Source: Pseudomonas brassicacearum (GTDB taxonomy: Bacteria; Pseudomonadota; Gammaproteobacteria; Pseudomonadales; Pseudomonadaceae). From it: a stretch of 64,000 bases of DNA. The notes beneath the pieces are model-generated. The model was not told the origin of the DNA. It was given only the letters and a program-made list of their open reading frames with translations, and did no database searches. The number at the start of each line of letters is the position of its first letter. Within the stretch, counting starts at the first letter, position 1. The position numbers were made by a program, and so were the translations under genes. The stretch spans positions 186,001 to 250,000 of the forward strand of contig NZ_MOBK01000007.1 of NCBI RefSeq assembly GCF_003732265.1, written 5' to 3'. This document shows, in pieces, positions 25,126 through 32,849 of this stretch.

Positions 25126-26424
25126 TCACAGGGTCTTTTCGAAGATCTTCGAATTACGCTGATAGTTGTACAGCGAAGCCCGTGCCGACGGCAGGCGTTC
25201 AACGCTGCTCGGCACAAACCCGCGCTCGCGGAACCAGTGAGCAGTGCGGGTCGTCAGTACGAACAGGGTTTTCAACCCTTGAGCCCGGGCGCGGGTTTCG
25301 ATGCGCTCCAACAGCTCATCACCGCGACCGCCATGGCGGTATTCCGGGTTCACCGCCAGGCACGCCAGCTCCCCGGCGTCCGAATCGGCAATCTGATACA
25401 GCGCCGCACAGGCGATGATCATGCCTTCGCGTTCAACCACGCTGAATTGCTCGATCTCACGTTCCAGCACTTCGCGGGAACGACGCACCAGAATCCCCTG
25501 CTCTTCCAGCGGGCTGATCAGGTCCAGCAAACCGCCGACGTCTTCAATCGCGGCTTCACGCACCACTTCGAATTGCTCCTGCGCCACCAGCGTACCGCCA
25601 CCGTCACGGGTGAACAGTTCAGTGAGCAGTGCACCGTCTTCGGCATAGCTGACGATATGGCTACGCGCCACGCCGCCCCGGCATGCTTCAGCCGCCGCAT
25701 CCAGCAGCTCAGCCTGATAGTTGCTGCCCAGGCGCTGCAAATGCGCCGGCACTTGCTGTGGACGCAATTCACGCACCAGACGACCGTTTTCATCGATCAA
25801 GCCCAGGTCGGCGCCGAACAGCAGCAACTTGTCCGCGCCCAGGTCGATGGCCGCGCGAGTGGCGACGTCTTCGCAGGCGAGGTTGAAAATCTCACCGGTC
25901 GGCGAGTAGCCCAACGGCGACAGCAACACGATGGAGCGCTCGTCCAGCAGGCGATTGATGCCTTTGCGGTCGACCCGGCGCACTTCGCCGGTGTGGTGAT
26001 AGTCCACGCCTTCCAGCACCCCGATCGGCCGTGCCGTGACCAGGTTGCCGCTGGCCACCCGCAGGCGCGAGCCCTGCATCGGCGACGAGGCCATGTCCAT
26101 GGACAGGCGCGCTTCGATGGCGATGCGCAGTTGACCGACGGCATCGATCACACACTCCAGCGTCGCGGCATCGGTGATGCGCATGCCGTGGTGGTAATGC
26201 GGGGTCAGGCCACGCGCGGCGAGGCGGGTTTCAATTTGCGGACGGGAACCGTGCACCAGCACCAGTCGCACGCCCAGGCTGTGCAACAGCACCAGGTCGT
26301 GGACGATATTGCCGAAATTCGGATGCTCCACCCCATCGCCGGGAAGCATGACGACAAAGGTGCAATCGCGGTGGGCGTTGATGTAAGGCGAAGCGTGACG
26401 AAGCCAATTAACGTATTCGGGCAT
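25126..26424 (-). CDS. argA: N-acetylglutamate synthase ArgA
   Basis: The 432-residue enzyme acetylates glutamate with acetyl-CoA, the first step of arginine synthesis. Residues about 1-290 form an amino-acid-kinase-like domain (VVMLPGDGVEHPNFGNIVHD) that usually binds the arginine inhibitor, and about 290-432 form a GNAT acetyltransferase (ELACLAVNPEYRHGGRGDEL). The start MPEYVNWLRHASPYIN at 26424 matches the 432-residue P. aeruginosa protein; the frame's extra 10 residues are not needed. The ribosome site is weak. Confidence 0.94.
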   Translation of the reverse strand: MPEYVNWLRHASPYINAHRDCTFVVMLPGDGVEHPNFGNIVHDLVLLHSLGVRLVLVHGSRPQIETRLAARGLTPHYHHGMRITDAATLECVIDAVGQLRIAIEARLSMDMASSPMQGSRLRVASGNLVTARPIGVLEGVDYHHTGEVRRVDRKGINRLLDERSIVLLSPLGYSPTGEIFNLACEDVATRAAIDLGADKLLLFGADLGLIDENGRLVRELRPQQVPAHLQRLGSNYQAELLDAAAEACRGGVARSHIVSYAEDGALLTELFTRDGGGTLVAQEQFEVVREAAIEDVGGLLDLISPLEEQGILVRRSREVLEREIEQFSVVEREGMIIACAALYQIADSDAGELACLAVNPEYRHGGRGDELLERIETRARAQGLKTLFVLTTRTAHWFRERGFVPSSVERLPSARASLYNYQRNSKIFEKTL

Positions 26425-26589
26425 GAACCTGGGCCTGTAATAAATAGCAGCCAAAAAATGGGCGAAACTGAAAACGCACAGCGGGCTGATGGTTATCGTC
26501 GGAACAGGCTTGGCGACACGCGCGCTCTCCTCATGAATACGGGTTGGGACACTGGCAATTTATACGGTTAGTCAGCCAAAACAAAACCC

Positions 26590-26678
26590 TGTGGGAGCGG
26601 GCTTGCTCGCGAAGGGGCCGTGTCATTCAATTCAATGTTGTCTGACATACCGCTTTCGCGAGCAAGCCCGCTCCCACA
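26590..26678. repeat. REP pair (type A) between argA and argE
   Basis: TGTGGGAGCGGGCTTGCTCG at 26590 is mirrored by an inverted copy ending CGCTCCCACA at 26678. It lies in the 266-base gap between argE (upstream in transcription) and argA. Confidence 0.9.
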
Positions 26679-26690
26679 TTTAGATGTCGC

Positions 26691-27842
26691 TCAACTGGCC
26701 GGTGTCAGGCAGTAATGTTGAATCAACTGACGCAATAGATGCACCGTAGGCTGTAAACGTGACATTTCGAGGTATTCCCCCGGTTGGTGGGCGCAGGCGA
26801 TATCGCCCGGGCCGAGCACCAGTGTCTCGCAGCCAAGTTGCTGAAGATAAGGCGCTTCGGTGCCGAACGCCACTGCTTCGGCGCCATGGCCGGTAAGCTT
26901 TTCAGCGATCCGCACCAATTCCGCGTCTTCGGCCTGCTCAAAGGGCGGCACCTCGGGGAACAGCGGTGCGTACTCGATCTTCACCTGATGGCGCTCGGCA
27001 ACCGGTTTTAGCCGCTGCAGAATCTCCGCACGCAAAGCCTTGGGATCCATGCCCGGCAAGGGCCGCAGGTCGAACTCCAGCGAGCATTGACCGCAGATAC
27101 GGTTAGGGTTGTCGCCGCCATGGATGCAGCCGAAGTTCATGGTCGGCGTCGGCACGCCAAACTGCGGATTGCGGAATTCGCGCTGCCACAACAGGCGCAG
27201 GCCCCGCAGTTCGCCGATCGCGTCGTGCATCGCTTCAAGAGCGCTGTGGCCCAGGCGTGGGTCCGAGGAATGGCCGCTCTGACCGAGAATGTCGATGCGC
27301 TCCATCATGATGCCTTTGTGCATGCGGATCGGCTTCAGCCCGGTCGGCTCGCCAATGACCGCTGCGCGGCCCAATGGACGACCGGCCTTGGCCAGGGCGC
27401 GAGCACCGGACATCGAGCTTTCTTCATCGCAGGTCGCGAGGATCAGCAGCGGTTGCTTGAACGGCTGATCGAGCAGCGGGATCACCGCTTCGATGGCCAG
27501 GGCGAAAAAGCCCTTCATGTCGCAACTGCCCAGGCCCACCCAGCGACCATCGACTTCGGTGAGTTTCAGCGGATCGGTCTGCCACAACGCGCCGTCGAAC
27601 GGCACCGTGTCGCTGTGGCCGGCCAGCACCAGGCCACCGGGGCCGGAACCAAAACTGGCGAGCAAGTTGAACTTGCCGGGGCTGACTTGCTGGATATCAC
27701 AGGCAAAACCCAGATCACCCAGCCACGTCGCCAGCAAATCGATCACCGGGCGGTTGGTCTGATCCAGATTCGGTTGAGTGCAACTCACCGACGGCGCAGC
27801 GATCAGTGCAGCGAACTGATCTTTCATGGACGGCAAAGGCAT
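26691..27842 (-). CDS. argE: Acetylornithine deacetylase ArgE
   Basis: The 383-residue M20-family metallohydrolase removes acetate from N-acetylornithine to give ornithine. Metal-site segments are LAGHSDTVPFDG, the bridging Asp in GLGSCDMKG, and the catalytic Glu pair in TCDEESSMSG, with a later His in CAHQPGEYL. GGAG six bases upstream supports ATG 27842. Its neighbour is argA. Many Pseudomonas also carry the transacetylase ArgJ, so the step may be redundant. Confidence 0.92.
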   Translation of the reverse strand: MPLPSMKDQFAALIAAPSVSCTQPNLDQTNRPVIDLLATWLGDLGFACDIQQVSPGKFNLLASFGSGPGGLVLAGHSDTVPFDGALWQTDPLKLTEVDGRWVGLGSCDMKGFFALAIEAVIPLLDQPFKQPLLILATCDEESSMSGARALAKAGRPLGRAAVIGEPTGLKPIRMHKGIMMERIDILGQSGHSSDPRLGHSALEAMHDAIGELRGLRLLWQREFRNPQFGVPTPTMNFGCIHGGDNPNRICGQCSLEFDLRPLPGMDPKALRAEILQRLKPVAERHQVKIEYAPLFPEVPPFEQAEDAELVRIAEKLTGHGAEAVAFGTEAPYLQQLGCETLVLGPGDIACAHQPGEYLEMSRLQPTVHLLRQLIQHYCLTPAS

Positions 27843-27998
27843 CGCTGACTCCAACTCCCGAATTGAAGTCCATCATAGAACCATCTGGCGACAGGAATAA
27901 ACCGTCGCGGCGCGTAGGAACGCTCACTCCTGTACACTGCACGACCTTGGCAGCCACACATTCCCCCGGCTGCGCTCCCGATCCTGGATTTTCCGGCC

Positions 27999-29366
27999 AT
28001 GCAGAAAGAAACCGAAATCAAGCTCCGCGTCAGCCGCGAAACCCTCGCCGCCCTGCGCGAGCACCCGCTCCTGAAAAAACGCAACAAAAGTGGCTGGGAA
28101 CGCCGTGAGTTGATGAATCAGTACTTCGACACGCCTGAGCGCGACCTGGCCCGCGCCAAGGTTGCCCTGCGCCTGCGCCGCGATGGCGAAGAAGTGATTC
28201 AGACGCTCAAGACCCGCGGCCAGAGTGTTGCCGGTTTGTCCGAGCGTAACGAATACGACTGGAACCTGCCCAAAGCCAAGCTCGACGTGAAGAAACTCGA
28301 CGGCGAATGCTGGCCTGAAGAGCTGGCCGAGCTGGACAAGAAAACCCTCAAGCCGATCTTCACCACCGATTTCGTTCGCGAACGCGCTGAAATCGCCTGG
28401 GGCCGCGGCAAGACCAAAGTGGTCATCGAAGCCGCGCTGGACCTGGGCCACGTGATCGTCGGCAAGCAGAAAGAAGAGATCTGCGAGCTGGAACTGGAAT
28501 TGCGCGAAGGCGAGCCGGCTGCCCTGCTGGAATTGGCCGCCGAACTGGCCGCGACCCTGGCATTGATGCCGTGTGACATCAGCAAGGCTGAGCGCGGCTA
28601 TCGCCTGTACGACGCCAACAGCTATTCGCTGAGCCTGCCGGCGCCGCAAATCACCGCCGAAACCCCGCTGGACGATGCCTTCGCCGCGTTGAGCTGGCAT
28701 TTGCTGGGCAGCAGCCAACGCCTGGCCGAGCAATATCGCTTCAATGGCCACTGGCGCCTGTTGCTGGACTGGGTCGAAAACCTCGCTGAATTGCGTGCTT
28801 TGCTCAGCAGCCTGGGCCAGGCCGCTCCACGTCAGTCGACACACGACCTGCGCCTGGCGCTGGATGCGTTGCTCGAAGACTGGCGTCCGCTGGTACAGGC
28901 CGGTATCGATGACGAAGACGTGCGCAAAGCCGCACCGGAACAATTCCTCGAAGAGCTGGAAGACCCGCGCTGGGGCCTGTTCTCGCTGAACACTTCGCGT
29001 TGGTTGTTGGCTCGCACCTGGGCGGCTGATCGTAACGTTCGCGGCAATCGCCAAGGCGCTGCGCAACTGGGTAGCTGGTTGCCACGTTTGCTGGGTGAAG
29101 AAGCAACGTCCCTGCAACTGCAGCGTTATCAGCAACAGCCGGAAGATCTGGCCGAGCAACTGCCGCGCATCGAGCGCATTCAGGCGTGGCTGCACCATGC
29201 CCGTGGCGTGCTGGATATCCCGGAGATGGATCGCCTGTACGGTGAGCTGAAACAGCTGGCGCAACTGGCCAACGAGCCGATCACCGATGAATCGCTGGAT
29301 GCGCGTAAGCAGCAGGCGATTGCGGTGTATCAGAATCGTGCCTGGAAAATGCTGCTGCGTATGTAA
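27999..29366 (+). CDS. CYTH-domain inorganic triphosphatase (YgiF-like)
   Basis: The 455-residue cytoplasmic protein opens with the CYTH signature ExExK (Glu4-Thr-Glu6-Ile-Lys8). Tunnel residues follow in NQYFDTPERDL, ALRLRRDGE, TLKTRG and CELELELREGE. The C-terminal half (about 215-455) is helical and fits a CHAD-like domain that binds polyphosphate, as in E. coli YgiF, which hydrolyses tripolyphosphate. It is divergent from argE. A REP pair follows. Confidence 0.85.
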   Translation: MQKETEIKLRVSRETLAALREHPLLKKRNKSGWERRELMNQYFDTPERDLARAKVALRLRRDGEEVIQTLKTRGQSVAGLSERNEYDWNLPKAKLDVKKLDGECWPEELAELDKKTLKPIFTTDFVRERAEIAWGRGKTKVVIEAALDLGHVIVGKQKEEICELELELREGEPAALLELAAELAATLALMPCDISKAERGYRLYDANSYSLSLPAPQITAETPLDDAFAALSWHLLGSSQRLAEQYRFNGHWRLLLDWVENLAELRALLSSLGQAAPRQSTHDLRLALDALLEDWRPLVQAGIDDEDVRKAAPEQFLEELEDPRWGLFSLNTSRWLLARTWAADRNVRGNRQGAAQLGSWLPRLLGEEATSLQLQRYQQQPEDLAEQLPRIERIQAWLHHARGVLDIPEMDRLYGELKQLAQLANEPITDESLDARKQQAIAVYQNRAWKMLLRM

Positions 29367-29372
29367 AACCGC

Positions 29373-29456
29373 CTTCGCGAGCAAGCCCGCTCCCACATTT
29401 AATCGAGTTCTCGCAGAAGAATGCGGTCGAAGGTGGGAGCGGGCTTGCTCGCGAAG
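29373..29456. repeat. REP pair (type A) after the CYTH gene
   Basis: CTTCGCGAGCAAGCCCGCTC at 29373 and the inverted copy ending GCTTGCTCGCGAAG at 29456 flank about 34 bases, between two convergent genes. Confidence 0.9.
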
Positions 29457-29480
29457 GGGCCAGCACATTCACCGCAAAAC

Positions 29481-29945
29481 TCAGACCGGCAAACTCGTCG
29501 TCGACTTGATCTCCGACAACGCCACAATCGAGTTCACTTCCTGTATCCCCGGCACCATCGACAGTTTTTCAAAGAAAAACCGCTCATACGCCTCAATGTC
29601 CGCCGTGACGATCCGCAGCAAAAAATCCACCGACCCCATCAGCACATAACACTCCAGCACCTCGGGAAAGCCGCGAATCGCCTCGGTGAATTCAGTGAAG
29701 TTCGAACGCCCGTGTGCGTTGAGTTTGATCTCGGCAAAGATCTGCGTGTTCAGGCCGATCTTCTTGCGGTCCAGCAGCGTGACCTGCCCACGAATGATCC
29801 CCTCCTCCTTCATCCGCTGAATTCGCCGCCAGCACGGCGACTGCGACAGCCCTACCTGTTCGGCAATCTGCGCGCTGGAGAGCGAAGCGTCCTCTTGCAG
29901 CAACGCGAGAATCTTGCGGTCGTAGCCATCCAGCTCGCTTTGCAT
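29481..29945 (-). CDS. Lrp/AsnC-family transcriptional regulator
   Basis: The 154-residue product has an N-terminal winged helix (about 5-55; SSAQIAEQVGLSQSPCWRRI is the recognition part) and a C-terminal RAM ligand domain (about 65-150). The LDGYDRKILALLQEDA start is typical. Such regulators sense amino acids and often control a divergent gene; here that is the unknown 112-residue frame at 30072. Which amino acid is sensed cannot be told. Confidence 0.9.
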   Translation of the reverse strand: MQSELDGYDRKILALLQEDASLSSAQIAEQVGLSQSPCWRRIQRMKEEGIIRGQVTLLDRKKIGLNTQIFAEIKLNAHGRSNFTEFTEAIRGFPEVLECYVLMGSVDFLLRIVTADIEAYERFFFEKLSMVPGIQEVNSIVALSEIKSTTSLPV

Positions 29946-30071
29946 AGGAAAACCTTCAATCGTCCGTTATTCGAATTAAACGATTCGATGAATCGTCAAT
30001 TAGCCCAATCATAGATAAGAAATGCCCGGCAACGAATGTAAAAATTCCTCCAGTGATTTTGGAGTCCGACC

Positions 30072-30410
30072 ATGCCGCACCTAGAAGCCGTCCACACCCC
30101 GTCCACCCGCGCTGATGTCTGGAACGTCGGCAACGCCCACTGCCGCGTTCATTACCAACTGCTGGCCGAGGCCGAGCCGGATCTGCTGTGCCGGGCGCTC
30201 AATCTGTTCGCCTTGCAGTTTTTGACGCCGCAACAGGTCAACGTGCAGCGCCAGGAGGATTTGCTGTCGATCGATATCGTCATGGACGGTCTCAGTTGGC
30301 ACCGCGCCCAAGTCATTGCAGAAAAATTACGTAACCTGATCAGCGTCTGCTCGGTCGAGTTGCAAACCGCTGAGGCAGCGTGGGATCAACTGGCCCAGGC
30401 GGCAGGCTGA
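30072..30410 (+). CDS. Hypothetical 112-residue protein divergent from the Lrp-type regulator
   Basis: ATG 30072 follows GGAG by seven bases. The product (MPHLEAVHTPSTRADVWNVG...) has no signal peptide or membrane segment. A central amphipathic stretch VNVQRQEDLLSIDIVMDG followed by a helix RAQVIAEKLRNLIS suggests a small alpha/beta fold. I do not recognise the family. Being divergent from an Lrp/AsnC regulator, it may be that regulator's target. Coding composition matches its neighbours, so it looks real. Confidence 0.65.
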   Translation: MPHLEAVHTPSTRADVWNVGNAHCRVHYQLLAEAEPDLLCRALNLFALQFLTPQQVNVQRQEDLLSIDIVMDGLSWHRAQVIAEKLRNLISVCSVELQTAEAAWDQLAQAAG

Positions 30411-30500
30411 AAAACCCCGACACGGCTTCGTCGGGTAGTGGCCCAACGGTCGACGGCTGCGCGACTATCCTTTGCGGACTGTTGTTCATGAGGAGCCCGC

Positions 30501-32285
30501 ATGTCCGTTCAACTTGCCATTCAGGACCGCTGGCTGGATCTCAATGATTTGCTGCGCGAACTGGTCGCCCAAGGCTTCATCAGCCAGGACTCGGCCGAGC
30601 ACGCGCTCAACGCCCGCCGCCGCCACGCCGCCCATGGTCAGATGCATCCGCTGGAATTCATCGCCAGCCAACAGCTCGACGATCTCAGCCGTCCCGGCAA
30701 ACACCTGGACCTGGAAAGCCTGACCCTGTGGCTGTCGCAGCAGGCCGGCCAGCCTTACTTGCGCATTGATCCACTGAAGATCAACGTCGCGGCCATCACG
30801 CCGCTGATGTCCTACGCCTTTGCCCAGCGCCACAAGATTCTCGCGGTGTCGATCGACCGCGATGCGGTGACCGTGGCCAGCGCCCAGCCTTACGTCAGCG
30901 GCTGGGAAGCCGACCTGACCCACGTGCTGAAGCTGCCGATCAAACGGGTCGTGGCCAACCCGGTCGACATTCAGCGCTTCAGCGTGGAGTTTTTCCGCCT
31001 GGCCAAATCGGTCAGCGGCGCCAGCAACGCCGATCAGCAGGCGTCTAACCTGGGCAACTTCGAACAGCTGCTCAACCTCGGCGCCAGCGACCAGGAGCCG
31101 GACGCCAATGACGCGCACATCGTCAACATTGTCGACTGGCTGTTTCAGTACGCCTTCCAGCAGCGCGCCAGCGATATCCACATCGAACCCCGACGTGAGC
31201 AAGGCACGGTGCGTTTTCGCATCGACGGCGTGTTGCACAACGTCTATCAATTCCCGCCGCAAGTGACCATGGCCATCGTCAGTCGCCTGAAAAGCCTGGG
31301 GCGGATGAACGTCGCGGAAAAGCGCAAACCCCAGGACGGCCGGGTGAAAACCAAGACCCCGGACGGCGGCGAAGTCGAGTTGCGGTTGTCGACATTGCCG
31401 ACGGCGTTTGGCGAAAAAATGGTCATGCGGATTTTCGATCCGGAAGTGCTCCTCAAGGATTTCGATCAGCTGGGCTTTTCCGCCGAGGACCTGCGCCGCT
31501 GGCAGGACATGACCCGTCAGCCCAACGGCATCATTCTGGTCACCGGGCCGACCGGTTCCGGCAAGACCACCACGCTGTACACCACGCTAAAAAAACTGGC
31601 GACGCCCGAGGTCAACCTCTGCACCATCGAAGACCCGATTGAAATGGTCGAGCCCGCGTTCAACCAGATGCAGGTCCAGCACAACATCGACCTGACCTTC
31701 GCCGCCGGCGTGCGCGCACTGATGCGGCAAGACCCGGACATCATCATGATTGGCGAGATTCGCGACCTCGAAACCGCCGAGATGGCGATTCAGGCGGCGC
31801 TCACCGGTCACTTGGTGCTCTCGACGCTGCACACCAACGACGCACCGAGCGCGATCAGTCGCCTGCTGGAACTCGGCGTGCCGCATTACCTGATCAAAGC
31901 CACGGTGCTGGGCGTCATGGCCCAGCGTCTGGTGCGAACGTTGTGCCCCCACTGCAAGGCGCCACTGACACTGGGCGAAGAGGATTGGCAAACCTTGACC
32001 AAACCCTGGCAAGCCCCGCTGCCGAGCAACGCACAACGCGCCATCGGCTGCCTGGAATGTCGCGACACCGGCTATCACGGCCGCGCCGGGGTCTACGAAA
32101 TCATGCAACTCACAGACGGCGTCAAAGCGTTGATCAACCCGGACACCGACCTGCTGGCGATCCGGCGTCAGGCCTTCAAGGAGGGTATGCGCAGCTTGCG
32201 GCTGTCGGGCGCGCAGAAAGTGGCGGCGGGTTTGACCACGATCGAAGAGGTGCTGCGCGTGACGCCGCAGAGCGAGCAAAAGTAG
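30501..32285 (+). CDS. GspE/PulE/PilB-type secretion ATPase, orphan
   Basis: The 594-residue ATPase has a MshE-like N-terminal domain (about 1-160) and a hexameric GspE core (about 210-590). Motifs are Walker A GPTGSGKTTT, Asp box ASDIHIEP, Walker B DIIMIGEIRD and His box LVLSTLHTND. A zinc-binding CxxC pair (CPHC, CLEC) is kept. Such ATPases polymerise pilins in type II secretion or type IV pili, but no partner (inner-membrane GspF/PilC, pseudopilins, secretin) is near. AGGAG precedes ATG 30501. As I remember it, PAO1 has a similar lone gene close to its gcv locus. Confidence 0.9.
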   Translation: MSVQLAIQDRWLDLNDLLRELVAQGFISQDSAEHALNARRRHAAHGQMHPLEFIASQQLDDLSRPGKHLDLESLTLWLSQQAGQPYLRIDPLKINVAAITPLMSYAFAQRHKILAVSIDRDAVTVASAQPYVSGWEADLTHVLKLPIKRVVANPVDIQRFSVEFFRLAKSVSGASNADQQASNLGNFEQLLNLGASDQEPDANDAHIVNIVDWLFQYAFQQRASDIHIEPRREQGTVRFRIDGVLHNVYQFPPQVTMAIVSRLKSLGRMNVAEKRKPQDGRVKTKTPDGGEVELRLSTLPTAFGEKMVMRIFDPEVLLKDFDQLGFSAEDLRRWQDMTRQPNGIILVTGPTGSGKTTTLYTTLKKLATPEVNLCTIEDPIEMVEPAFNQMQVQHNIDLTFAAGVRALMRQDPDIIMIGEIRDLETAEMAIQAALTGHLVLSTLHTNDAPSAISRLLELGVPHYLIKATVLGVMAQRLVRTLCPHCKAPLTLGEEDWQTLTKPWQAPLPSNAQRAIGCLECRDTGYHGRAGVYEIMQLTDGVKALINPDTDLLAIRRQAFKEGMRSLRLSGAQKVAAGLTTIEEVLRVTPQSEQK

Positions 32286-32358
32286 ACGCGGGTGTATGGA
32301 ACTGGATGGGGGGATGGCTATCCAAGGCCGTGTAGTTAACCCAGTGGAGTCACCCATC

Positions 32359-32676
32359 ATGCGTTTCAAACTTGCTGTCGCCACCGTCGCGCTGCTGTCC
32401 CTTCCAGTCGGTTCCGCGATGGCCGATAGCTTTTGGACTAACGTCCTTTCGTCGGGTGCGACCACCGGCTCGACCTACCTGACGTTCAAGGATCACAAAC
32501 TGATCGTCGCGGCCCAGGACGATGCAGGGAGCTTTGTTGCCAGTGACGGCGGCATTCGCGGCCCTTACCTGGAAGCGGCGATGCAGAAAGTCCGCGCCGA
32601 CAACCCGGGCCTGCAGGCGACGGACATGGAACTGGCGAATGCGATTCTGGCGAAGAACGCCGTCGCTTCGAAGTAA
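32359..32676 (+). CDS. Small exported DUF2388 protein
   Basis: The 105-residue product starts at ATG 32359 (GGAG nine bases upstream) with a signal peptide MRFKLAVATVALLSLPVGSA cleaved near AMA-DS. The remainder, with SGATTGSTYLTFKDHKL and DDAGSFVASDGGIRGPYLEA, matches the DUF2388 family common in Pseudomonas. It is probably periplasmic; function unknown. A terminator follows. Confidence 0.85.
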   Translation: MRFKLAVATVALLSLPVGSAMADSFWTNVLSSGATTGSTYLTFKDHKLIVAAQDDAGSFVASDGGIRGPYLEAAMQKVRADNPGLQATDMELANAILAKNAVASK

Positions 32677-32689
32677 GTCCATCGATACA

Positions 32690-32719
32690 AAAATGCCGCT
32701 CACTGAGCGGCATTTTTTT
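32690..32719 (+). terminator. Terminator of the DUF2388 gene
   Basis: The stem ATGCCGCTCA/TGAGCGGCAT is followed by seven Ts, 17 bases after the stop. Confidence 0.9.
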
Positions 32720-32735
32720 GCCCTGAAAATCATCC

Positions 32736-32829
32736 CCTGTGGGAGCGAGCCTGCTCGCGAAGGCGGTGTAACAGGCAACATCAATGTCGACTGACACGCC
32801 CTCTTCGCGAGCAGGCTCGCTCCCACAGG
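32736..32829. repeat. REP pair (type A variant) before the gcvP 3' end
   Basis: CCTGTGGGAGCGAGCCTGCT at 32736 and an inverted copy ending GCTCGCTCCCACAGG at 32829. It lies between convergent genes. Confidence 0.9.
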
Positions 32830-32849
32830 GGAATTTGTGTTTCGGTAGT

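Noticed and set aside
27924..29468. 514-residue frame antisense to the CYTH gene
   Set aside because: It mirrors a well-supported gene on the other strand and runs through a REP pair; GC-rich Pseudomonas genes often give such open antisense frames.
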